A stretch of DNA of 6,293 nt. Source: CAZSTA01 sp964609495 [NCBI: uncultured bacterium] (GTDB lineage: Bacteria > CAZSTA01). This document shows, in pieces, positions 1 through 5,427 of the stretch (positions are counted from its first letter, which is position 1; each line of letters opens with the position of its first letter). The stretch spans positions 1 through 6,293 of the forward strand of contig CAZSTA010000206.1 in NCBI GenBank assembly GCA_964609495.1, in the 5' to 3' direction. The translations under genes and the position numbers were made by a program. Under the pieces are notes generated by a model. It was not told the origin of the DNA and did not search any database. It saw nothing but the letters and a program-made list of their open reading frames with translations.

Positions 1-58
1 AACTTGTGATGAGTCTCATTCACCTCGACTAGGCCACAGCTCTCGCTACGAATACTCT

Positions 59-78
59 CCTCCCTACCGCGGGGGAGG
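59..78 (-). other. GC-rich stem-loop downstream of the P-II gene
   Basis: Six-base arms (CCTCCC at 59-64 and GGGAGG at 73-78) enclose an 8-base loop that itself contains CCGCGG. The element begins 15 bases past the P-II stop, where the transcript of the amtB-P-II unit would end. No T-tract follows on the minus strand, so it is not a canonical intrinsic terminator. It may protect the mRNA 3' end, act as a Rho-type or processing site, or be a degenerate palindromic repeat. The rest of 1-58 shows no gene. It does hold a small imperfect dyad at 6-23 (GTGATGAG-T-CTCAT-T-CAC). Confidence 0.35.
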
Positions 79-93
79 CTCCGCAATAAATTC

Positions 94-435
94 TTATCCG
101 ATAGCTTCACCCCCTGTCTCCTCCGTTCTTATCCTGATACACTCTTCTAAAGGAACTATGAATATCTTACCGTCTCCTATCTTCCCACTCTTAGCTCCCT
201 CTATGATGGCCTCCACTGTAGGTTGAACGAAGTTATCGTTGACTGCGATCTCCAACCTGACCTTCTTCAGCAGATTTACCTCGGTCTGAACGCCTCGATA
301 GACCTCCACAAATCCCTTTTGCTGACCACAACCTAGGGCATTTGTAACCGACATCTTATAGACCTCTGCCGCATATAAGGCCTTCTTTACATCATTCAAC
401 TTATGTGGCTGAATATAGGCTATAACGAGCTTCAT
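94..435 (-). CDS. glnK: P-II family nitrogen regulatory protein (GlnB/GlnK type) lacking T-loop Tyr51
   Basis: This is a 113-residue trimeric cytoplasmic signal protein that senses ATP/ADP and 2-oxoglutarate and, next to an Amt gene, is expected to block the ammonium channel. Full family length is present. Residues align one-to-one with E. coli GlnB: the T-loop spans about 37-55, with Gln39, Lys40 and Gly41; the nucleotide-binding stretch is TGKIGDGK-like at 83-90 with Gly87 and Lys90; Lys58, Arg101 and Arg103 are conserved. The C-terminus ends in a typical EAIG. The T-loop reads YRGVQTEVN, so position 49 is Val and position 51 is Thr; neither the Ser phosphorylated in cyanobacteria nor the Tyr uridylylated in proteobacteria is present. 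The start ATG follows a strong GAGGAGGA site at a 5-base spacing, and that site overlaps the amtB stop codon, which suggests coupled translation. The GlnK name rests on the amt linkage; GlnB is the alternative. Confidence 0.95.
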   Translation of the reverse strand: MKLVIAYIQPHKLNDVKKALYAAEVYKMSVTNALGCGQQKGFVEVYRGVQTEVNLLKKVRLEIAVNDNFVQPTVEAIIEGAKSGKIGDGKIFIVPLEECIRIRTEETGGEAIG

Positions 436-440
436 TGCGA

Positions 441-448
441 TCCTCCTC
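441..448 (-). promoter_or_regulatory. ribosome binding site of the P-II gene, overlapping the amtB stop
   Basis: On the minus strand GAGGAGGA shares its first G with the TAG stop of amtB and lies 5 bases before the P-II ATG. A ribosome terminating on amtB would release on top of this site. This favours reinitiation and a fixed ratio between channel and regulator. Confidence 0.8.
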
Positions 449-1791
449 TACTCCGTAATGAATATCTGGAAACCACTATAGGATTCCATCCCATGTTCCT
501 CGATATCGAGTCCCATCAATTCCTCCTGCCGGCTCACTCTCAACCCCACGGTATATTTGATCGCTAAGAATAAGATCATCGCGGTAGCGAAGGTCCAGGC
601 AAAGACCGAAAGCATTCCTATTAACTGATTGAGGAAGAGCGATATACCTCCACCGAAAAAGAGTCCATTTACCGCACCTGCACCGCTAGCCGCTCCATAC
701 CTCGCCTGAGCGAAGAGCCCGACCATCAACGTTCCGAAGGCACCGCAGACTCCATGAACAGAGACCGCCCCCACTGGATCGTCGATCTTCAAAATCTTGT
801 CGATGAATTCCACGGATAATACCACCAGTATTCCCGCCAAGAAACCGATGATAATAGCACTTAGGGGGGAGACACTCGCACAGCCAGCGGTTATGGCCAC
901 TAGTCCAGCCAAAGCACCATTGAGTGTCATGCTGGTATCTGGCTTCTTGAAGTGGAACCAGGCGGTTATCATCGCCCCGATCGCTCCAGCGGAGGCGGAC
1001 AAATTCGTAGTAACTGCGATGATAGCGATGCTTAAATTAGTCCCAGCAGTCGTGCTTCCGGGGTTAAACCCGAACCAACCGAACCAGAGGATAAATACTC
1101 CTAAAGCGGCTAGAGGAATATTATGTCCGGGGATCGCCCTAGGGATCCCATCTGAACCATATTTGCCATAACGAGGCCCTAGAACTATAGCTCCAGCTAG
1201 AGCCGCCCATCCTCCTACGGAGTGCACAACAGTTGAACCAGCAAAATCTATCATCCCCCTATTTCCTAACCATCCTCCACCCCAGATCCAGTGCCCTACC
1301 ACTGGATAGATGAGGGCAGAGATGAAGATGCTATATATCAGATATCCTATGAACTTGGTTCGCTCAGCCATAGCTCCGGAGACGATAGTAGCGGCTGTCG
1401 CGGCGAAGACCACTTGAAACATCCAGTAGGCAAATTGCCATAATCCCTCTGCGGTAGTGGGATCTCCTGCACCTAAAAAGAAGCCTCCAGTCCCGAATAA
1501 TCCAAGTTTATCCGCTCCGAACATCAACCCAAAACCTATCGCCCAGAAGGCGATCGAGCCTGCTGAGAAATCCATCAAATTCTTCATCATAATATTACAG
1601 GCGTTCTTAGCTCTAGTGAATCCGGTCTCCACCATCGCGAATCCTGCTTGCATAAAGAAGACCAGGAAGGCGGCGATAAGCGTCCAAACGGTATCGATAG
1701 CTATCGTATTAGGATCAGCTTCCTGAGCGCTCGCTAACGTAGGGAGACAGATGAGTAAAGCGATTACAAGTAACGATACTCTCTTTAACAT
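448..1791 (-). CDS. amtB: Amt/Mep/Rh family ammonium transporter with signal peptide
   Basis: This 447-residue inner-membrane ammonium channel is expected to be a homotrimer with 11 membrane spans per subunit. Residues 1-22 form a signal peptide (basic MLKR, hydrophobic core, LASA before Gln23). After its removal, key residues match E. coli AmtB numbering exactly: Phe125/Phe129 (E. coli 103/107, the external Phe gate), Asp182 (160) and the pore His190 (168) in DFAGSTVVHSVGG. The second pore His is His346 in VHGVCGAFGT. The signature FNPGS occurs at 242-246. The C-terminal tail (about 420-440, EELMGLDIEEHGMESY) is the conserved cytosolic segment that couples to P-II proteins. The start has a GGAGGAG site 5 bases upstream, at 1797-1803. 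The P-II gene follows 12 bases downstream, so the two proteins are almost certainly partners. Expression under nitrogen limitation is expected from family knowledge, not shown here. Confidence 0.97.
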   Translation of the reverse strand: MLKRVSLLVIALLICLPTLASAQEADPNTIAIDTVWTLIAAFLVFFMQAGFAMVETGFTRAKNACNIMMKNLMDFSAGSIAFWAIGFGLMFGADKLGLFGTGGFFLGAGDPTTAEGLWQFAYWMFQVVFAATAATIVSGAMAERTKFIGYLIYSIFISALIYPVVGHWIWGGGWLGNRGMIDFAGSTVVHSVGGWAALAGAIVLGPRYGKYGSDGIPRAIPGHNIPLAALGVFILWFGWFGFNPGSTTAGTNLSIAIIAVTTNLSASAGAIGAMITAWFHFKKPDTSMTLNGALAGLVAITAGCASVSPLSAIIIGFLAGILVVLSVEFIDKILKIDDPVGAVSVHGVCGAFGTLMVGLFAQARYGAASGAGAVNGLFFGGGISLFLNQLIGMLSVFAWTFATAMILFLAIKYTVGLRVSRQEELMGLDIEEHGMESYSGFQIFITE

Positions 1792-1916
1792 CCTTTCTCC
1801 TCCTTGTTCAGTTATTTACTACCGAACTTTTTTAACTTCCCTCGATCTTTGAAAAATTAATCGGATTTTGTTATCCTCAAATTCCGAGAGGGTATTAACT
1901 TTGCCCGAAGTATATC

Positions 1917-1944
1917 ATAGTAATGTTTCAAGAATATTTCTCAA
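1917..1944 (-). promoter_or_regulatory. candidate sigma-70-type promoter for amtB
   Basis: Read on the minus strand, TTGAGA (1944-1939) and TACTAT (1922-1917) are separated by 16 bases. The predicted start site near 1909 would give a leader of about 118 bases before amtB. The hexamers match the consensus moderately (TTGACA 5 of 6; TATAAT 4 of 6). An A+T-rich region makes chance matches common, so this is a candidate only. Confidence 0.35.
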
Positions 1945-1946
1945 AT

Positions 1947-1963
1947 GTTAATTGTTTGTAAAC
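1947..1963. promoter_or_regulatory. 17-bp imperfect palindrome, possible activator site
   Basis: The pattern GTTNA-N7-TNAAC is symmetric at four of five positions on each arm. It lies immediately upstream of the candidate amtB -35 box, centred about 46 bases before the predicted start site, where activators often bind. A second dyad, TCAAG-N9-CTTGA, follows directly at 1964-1982. The spacing resembles that of GlnR/TnrA sites (N7), but the half-sites do not fit TGTNA-N7-TNACA. No regulator can be named. Confidence 0.3.
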
Positions 1964-2067
1964 TCAAGCAAAAATCACTTGAATTTTGGCTTTAAATGTG
2001 CTATTATAAAGTTGTATTCTGAGGATATATAGAATTTCCTCCAACTTATTATTATCTTTTGAACTTA

Positions 2068-2085
2068 AGAATATAGCTAAATTCT
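2068..2085. promoter_or_regulatory. 18-bp near-perfect palindrome, possible operator
   Basis: AGAATATAGCTAAATTCT is symmetric at 16 of 18 positions; only the A/A pair flanking the central TAGCTA fails. It overlaps the first base of a TATAAT sequence at 2085-2090, so a bound protein could cover a plus-strand promoter. TTGAAC at 2059-2064 is 20 bases from that TATAAT, which is too long for a good -35 box. The function is inferred from symmetry alone. Confidence 0.35.
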
Positions 2086-2116
2086 ATAATCAACGTCGGG
2101 TGTTTCAGAATATAAG

Positions 2117-2176
2117 TGCTTACGTAGAAGAGGGAAGATATCGATCGATTATTTCTGATCTTTATCTTCGTAAGCA
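2117..2176. repeat. inverted repeat with 44-base loop upstream of amrS
   Basis: Eight-base perfect arms TGCTTACG (2117-2124) and CGTAAGCA (2169-2176) can extend inward by AGA/TCT after one mismatch. The loop contains the perfect 10-bp palindrome ATCGATCGAT (2140-2149). If transcription starts upstream of it, this is a structured leader. If it starts near 2204, the right arm covers the -35 region of the promoter and the repeat looks more like a paired operator. It has no T-tract and is not a terminator. Confidence 0.45.
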
Positions 2177-2191
2177 GTGATGATGAGCAAG

Positions 2192-2212
2192 TATAATATA
2201 GCATTAGGGGAG
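2192..2212 (+). promoter_or_regulatory. candidate -10 box and Shine-Dalgarno site of amrS
   Basis: A perfect TATAAT lies at 2192-2197 and an AGGGGAG ribosome site at 2206-2212, ending 10 bases before the ATG. The -35 region (about 2167-2174) has no good TTGACA match, so activation or a different promoter further up is possible. The ribosome site is convincing; the promoter is tentative. Confidence 0.4.
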
Positions 2213-2222
2213 AATAATCATT

Positions 2223-3224
2223 ATGAAAACTGCATTATTCTATGAGGTTTCAGATGGGAAGATAAGATGCCAGCTCTGTCCTCATAGATGTCTTATCGAT
2301 CAAGATAAAGCAGGTATCTGTCGAGCGAGAAAGAATATCGATGGCAAATTATATTCCATAGCTTATGGAAGAGCCACCTCGCTAGCCTTTGATCCGATCG
2401 AGAAGAAACCATTGTATCATTTCTACCCGGGCTCTGTAATCCTATCCTTTGGCTCTTTAGGATGTAACTTCGATTGTCAATTCTGTCAGAATTGGCAGAT
2501 CGTTCATCTCGATATCCCCACTCGCCAGATTTCTCCAGAGCAGATAGTTGAGATGGCCGAGTCGAGGATGAACAGTTCCCCAGCGAATATAGGAATAGCC
2601 TATACTTATAATGAACCCATTATAAACTATGAATATATACTGGATGCTGGGAAATTAGCCCACGAGAAGGGATTGAAGAACGTTCTAGTTACCAATGGGT
2701 TCATAAATCCAGAACCCCTGGAGAAATTATTTGATGTAGTAGATGCTATGAATGTGGATGTGAAATCCTTCAGGGATGATTTCTACCGTAGATGGTGCAA
2801 AGGGAGACTAGATCCAGTTTTGAAGACTTGTGAGATGGCAGTTGAGGCTGGATGTCACGTTGAGGTCACTAACCTCATCATCCCTACGCTCAACGATTCC
2901 TCGGAGGAGATAGAGATGCTGGTCGATTGGGTTGCGGAATCCTTGGGGGATAGGACTCCACTTCATTTCTCGCGCTATTATCCTCACTATAAGATGGATA
3001 TTCCACCGACTAGCGCTGAAACTTTGCAGAGAGCTAGGGATATCGCCCTAAAAAAGCTTAAATATGTCTATATCGGGAATATTAGAATAGCAGGAGCGGA
3101 TGACACCTATTGTCCTAACTGTGGTGCGGCAGTAATAGAAAGGCAGGGTTTCTATATCCTTCGCTATGAGTTAACGGATGGGAAGTGCAATTATTGCGGA
3201 TCTAAGATAGATATTGTATCTTAA
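2223..3224 (+). CDS. amrS: AmmeMemoRadiSam system radical SAM enzyme (PflA-like)
   Basis: This 333-residue cytoplasmic radical SAM protein resembles pyruvate-formate-lyase activating enzymes, but its layout fits the AmrS group. An N-terminal cysteine cluster is seen (C16-x2-C19-x3-C23, then C33 in AGICRAR). Next come the conserved DPIEKKPLYHF stretch at 57-67, the radical SAM cluster motif CNFDCQFC (Cys81, Cys85, Cys88), NEP at 130-132, and a C-terminal zinc-ribbon-like module (C297-x2-C300, C322-x2-C325). The length is normal. Members reductively cleave S-adenosylmethionine at a [4Fe-4S] cluster; the substrate of this group is not established as far as I know. The usual genomic partners, a Memo-like protein and an AMMECR1 protein, are absent from this window. 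It starts the plus-strand run and is followed by the NusG-domain-II gene after 13 bases. Of its 18 arginine codons, 13 are AGA/AGG. An activase for a glycyl-radical enzyme is a less likely alternative. Confidence 0.9.
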   Translation: MKTALFYEVSDGKIRCQLCPHRCLIDQDKAGICRARKNIDGKLYSIAYGRATSLAFDPIEKKPLYHFYPGSVILSFGSLGCNFDCQFCQNWQIVHLDIPTRQISPEQIVEMAESRMNSSPANIGIAYTYNEPIINYEYILDAGKLAHEKGLKNVLVTNGFINPEPLEKLFDVVDAMNVDVKSFRDDFYRRWCKGRLDPVLKTCEMAVEAGCHVEVTNLIIPTLNDSSEEIEMLVDWVAESLGDRTPLHFSRYYPHYKMDIPPTSAETLQRARDIALKKLKYVYIGNIRIAGADDTYCPNCGAAVIERQGFYILRYELTDGKCNYCGSKIDIVS

Positions 3225-3237
3225 CTCTTAGTTTGAG

Positions 3238-3660
3238 ATGATTAAAACTATAAATAACTTGCTAACACAAGGGGATAAGATCCTTATAATCTCCCTGTTA
3301 ATCTTAAGCTTCAGCGGAATCCTTCTAGCTCGAGTAAGGGGAGAGGAGGAGGGGGATTATGTGCTGATCGAGGCAAGGGGAGAGATAGTCAGGAGAGTGG
3401 GATTAAATGAACACCTTCGCTATGTGTTCAAGGTGGAGGGACCTCTAGGTTTCACTACTATTGAGATATATAGAGGTAAGGTTAGAGTTTTAGATTCTCC
3501 TTGTCCCTATAAGATCTGCAAGAAGATGGGTTGGATCAAGACTCCCGGACAGATGATAGTCTGTCTGCCCAATGAGGTTGTTATCACTGTTGAGAGCGAG
3601 GATATAGAGAAGTCGAGGGGAGATCACTCTTTCACTGATCTGGATGCGGTAAGTAGATGA
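3238..3660 (+). CDS. NusG domain II-containing membrane-anchored protein
   Basis: This 140-residue protein has an N-terminal hydrophobic segment (about 14-32), which probably anchors it with the rest outside the cytoplasm. It is followed by a small beta-rich domain of the NusG_II family. The family hallmark is visible at the C-terminal half: DSPCPYKICKKMGWI (Cys89, Cys94) and IVCLPNEVVITV (Cys109). Despite the name it is not a transcription factor; the family resembles only the insert domain of some NusG proteins, and its role is unknown. In other genomes it often sits beside a Gx transporter and redox genes (Rnf, FMN-binding or ApbE-type proteins). Here the Gx transporter is adjacent, with a 4-base ATGA overlap. 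The ribosome site before the ATG is poor (TTTGAG), so translation may depend on amrS; no better in-frame start was seen. The last 18 residues are charged and variable. Confidence 0.85.
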   Translation: MIKTINNLLTQGDKILIISLLILSFSGILLARVRGEEEGDYVLIEARGEIVRRVGLNEHLRYVFKVEGPLGFTTIEIYRGKVRVLDSPCPYKICKKMGWIKTPGQMIVCLPNEVVITVESEDIEKSRGDHSFTDLDAVSR

Positions 3661-4220
3661 AATCGCTCTACAAAAATAGGAGGGGTAGAGGGGAGGATTC
3701 CTCCCCCTACATAGGGAAATTAGTCGATCTATCTCTTCTAGTTACCGCGGGGCTAGCTCTATATTTAGTGGAGGCGAACATTCCTAACCCGATCCCCTTG
3801 CCCGGAGCAAAATTGGGCCTAGCTAATCTAGTTACTCTTTTAGCTATATCTCTATTTGGATTTCAGGAGGGGATCCTCGTCGCTCTTCTAAGAGTCATCT
3901 TAAGCTCGCTCGTAACTGGAACTTTTCTCACTATCGCTTTCTTCTTAAGTCTTGCTGGGGCGATAAATAGCGCTTGCTTTATGGGCTTTCTCTACAGATA
4001 TCAGCCTCGTTATTTCAGCCTAATCGGGGTAAGTGTTGCCGGGGCAGTGGCTCATAATCTAGGTCAATTTGTAGTGGCTTATCTAATCATTGGGCATCGT
4101 GGTTTATTTCTTTATTTGCCATATCTAACTTTATTTGCTCTTCCCACTGGATTCTTTAATGGATTAATAGTAACATATTTACGACAGGGACTTATAAAAG
4201 CGGGTCTAAGCAAGCTGTGA
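3657..4220 (+). CDS. Gx transporter family protein (heptaprenyl diphosphate synthase component I-like)
   Basis: This 187-residue integral membrane protein has about five or six hydrophobic spans from residue 22 on. Family motifs in order are PIPLPGAKLGLAN (45-57), LLRV-x2-SSLVTGTF (77-90), SLAGA (98-102), GVSVAGAVAHNLGQ (124-137) and ALPTGFFNGL (161-170). The family carries the name of component I of heptaprenyl diphosphate synthase, but its sequence looks like a small-molecule or ECF S-component-like transporter; the substrate is unknown. The start ATG overlaps the stop of the NusG-II gene (ATGA), so translational coupling is likely. The first 20 residues form a charged extension (KNRRGRGEDSSPYIG) before the usual family start. 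That extension is encoded across a strong hairpin at 3685-3710, so the palindrome may be an insertion. A strong AGGAGGGG lies inside this stretch, but no ATG, GTG or TTG follows at a usable distance. Confidence 0.85.
   Translation: MKSLYKNRRGRGEDSSPYIGKLVDLSLLVTAGLALYLVEANIPNPIPLPGAKLGLANLVTLLAISLFGFQEGILVALLRVILSSLVTGTFLTIAFFLSLAGAINSACFMGFLYRYQPRYFSLIGVSVAGAVAHNLGQFVVAYLIIGHRGLFLYLPYLTLFALPTGFFNGLIVTYLRQGLIKAGLSKL
3685..3710 (+). repeat. strong GC-rich hairpin inside the 5' end of the Gx transporter gene
   Basis: GTAG (3685-3688), a bulged A and GGGGAGG (3690-3696) pair with CCTCCCC (3700-3706) and CTAC (3707-3710) around an ATT loop. That is 11 base pairs with one bulge. It sits in frame in codons 10-18, in a region outside the conserved family core. 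It could be an in-frame palindromic element, or an mRNA structure that tunes translation after the coupled start. The stop-loop region near 59-78 is similarly rich in CCTCCC/GGGAGG, but I cannot show that the two are copies. Confidence 0.6.
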
Positions 4221-4240
4221 ATTTCTAAGGGGAAATAGAT

Positions 4241-5314
4241 ATGCGAGAGATCACAACCTATCAATATGAGCTTTTTCCAAGCCTGACCGCGAGGTTTCCT
4301 TCCACTCGTTATCAGGGTAGCAAAGCGAAACTCGTTCAGTGGATTTGGGAACAAATAGCGGACTTGGATTTCAAGACCTGTTTAGATGCTTTTGGTGGCA
4401 CAGCTACTGTCTCTTATCGTCTGAAGCAGGCGGGCAAGCAAGTCGCCTATAACGATCTGCTCCGCTTCAATTACTATATTGGACTGGCGCTCATCGAGAA
4501 CAATCAGGTCCGTCTGAGTTCCGAAGAGGTGGACTGGCTCCTCCAGAGGCATCCAGATATCACATATCCAAGTTTTGTCCAAGATAATTTCTCCGATATC
4601 TACTTTACTGACGAGGAGAATGCCTGGATTGACCAAACGATTACCAATATCCGTCAACTCACTGATCCATACAAGTTCGCTCTCGCATTTTTCGCTCTGT
4701 GTCAAGCTTGCCTCATCAAGCGACCTTATAATCTGTTCCATCGAAAAAATCTCTATATTCGCCTCGCGGAAGTTGAGCGTTCATTTGGAAACAAGACCAC
4801 CTGGGACAGACCCTTTGACGAGTGGTTTCGTTCTTTCGTGGAGGAAGCAAATCAAGCTGTCTTTGACAACGGTCGGAGGAATCGCGCCCTGAACCTTGAT
4901 GCTGTTGATGTGCCTGGTGAGTATGACTTGGTGTATATAGATACTCCTTACATCTCCAAACGTGGTGTAGCCGTTGACTACCTGGGGTTTTACCACTTCT
5001 TGGAAGGATTAACGATGTCCGATCAGTGGGGCAAACATATAGATCGCAGATCAAAGCATCGCCGTTTCCTGCCACGACCGAATGAATGGACTGACAAAAA
5101 CCGGATCCATTCTGCTTTTGATCGTTTATTCAAGCGATATCAGGAAAGCGTAATTGTGATCTCTTATCGAAGCGACGGTATCCCTTCTGAATCGGAGCTT
5201 GTATCCCTGCTCAGGCAATACAAGAGCGATGTCCGCGTAGAACATTTTGGTCATTATAAATATGTGTTATCTCCCAATTCCAAGTCTGGGGAAATTCTCT
5301 TGATCGGGACATAG
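4241..5314 (+). CDS. D12-class DNA adenine N6-methyltransferase, probably orphan and horizontally acquired
   Basis: This 357-residue protein is predicted to transfer a methyl group from S-adenosylmethionine to adenine N6 in DNA. Motifs in D12 order are RYQGSK at 23-28 (motif X-like), DAFGGTATVS at 49-58 (SAM-binding motif I), YND at 70-72, and YIDTPYI at 232-238 (catalytic motif IV, with Thr in place of the usual first Pro of DPPY). A beta-strand segment VIVISYRSDG follows at 304-313. Residues 75-220 form the variable, probably target-recognition, part. The start is supported by AAGGGGA 7 bases upstream, 20 bases after the Gx stop. No restriction enzyme gene is present, so it looks solitary. 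Codon use is unlike its neighbours: 23 of 29 Arg codons are CGN. The target sequence cannot be read from the protein. Confidence 0.88.
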   Translation: MREITTYQYELFPSLTARFPSTRYQGSKAKLVQWIWEQIADLDFKTCLDAFGGTATVSYRLKQAGKQVAYNDLLRFNYYIGLALIENNQVRLSSEEVDWLLQRHPDITYPSFVQDNFSDIYFTDEENAWIDQTITNIRQLTDPYKFALAFFALCQACLIKRPYNLFHRKNLYIRLAEVERSFGNKTTWDRPFDEWFRSFVEEANQAVFDNGRRNRALNLDAVDVPGEYDLVYIDTPYISKRGVAVDYLGFYHFLEGLTMSDQWGKHIDRRSKHRRFLPRPNEWTDKNRIHSAFDRLFKRYQESVIVISYRSDGIPSESELVSLLRQYKSDVRVEHFGHYKYVLSPNSKSGEILLIGT

Positions 5315-5354
5315 ATTCTGCTGTTAAGTTTCAAATCTTTTATCACCTCATCAG

Positions 5355-5384
5355 AAGCTAAGACTCTCACAGAGAGAAAAGCTT
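5355..5384. other. stem-loop in the gap before maf
   Basis: The outer arms AAGCT (5355-5359) and AGCTT (5380-5384) surround an inner stem CTCTC-ACA-GAGAG (5364-5376), separated by purine-rich internal loops (AAGA and AAA). It lies in the 113-base gap between the methyltransferase stop and the maf start. No T-tract follows, so a terminator is unlikely. It may be a leader structure or a processing site. The rest of the gap shows no clear promoter. Confidence 0.35.
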
Positions 5385-5427
5385 TGCGTAATTCAAGATG
5401 AGTTATCAAAACTTAGGAGTTACTCGA

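Larger units (their letters stand above)
1792..2222. other. AT-rich divergent intergenic control region
   Basis: No convincing coding sequence is present in either direction. The region separates the minus-strand amtB unit from the plus-strand amrS unit and must carry both promoters. It contains a candidate amtB promoter (1917-1944), three short dyads (1947-1963, 1964-1982, 2068-2085), a weak 5-bp stem (GAGGA 2021-2025 with TCCTC 2037-2041), a long-loop inverted repeat (2117-2176) and a candidate -10 box for amrS (2192-2197). I found no sigma-54 promoter with the GG-N10-GC core, which would have been expected for an NtrC-controlled amtB. Confidence 0.75.

Noticed and set aside
1-26. Start of a third minus-strand gene (ATG at 19-17 after GAGGTGA)
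   Set aside because: The ribosome site abuts the ATG with almost no spacer, and only six codons are visible, so it cannot be supported.
5-32. Hammerhead-ribozyme-like TGATGAGTC on the plus strand
   Set aside because: The GAAA core after stem II is missing (GAC is followed by TAGG), and no stem I/III pairing is visible.
59-78. Intrinsic terminator for the P-II gene
   Set aside because: The stem is good but no T-tract follows on the minus strand; kept only as a stem-loop.
797-1726. Plus-strand open frames of 124 and 89 codons (797-1171 and 1457-1726)
   Set aside because: Both lie wholly antisense to the well-supported amtB, are proline-rich and low in family-like features, and have no convincing ribosome sites.
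1963-1990. Possible sigma-54 promoter for amtB on the minus strand (TTTTTGC)
   Set aside because: The obligatory GG is replaced by CA at the -24 position relative to the GC of -12.
4112-5075. Minus-strand and alternative plus-strand open frames over the methyltransferase
   Set aside because: They are shadows of a full-length gene with clear motifs and show no recognisable domains of their own.
5398-5427. N-terminal extension of Maf from ATG 5398
   Set aside because: The extra ten residues do not match the family, no ribosome site precedes that ATG, and ATG 5428 has AGGAG at 8 bases.
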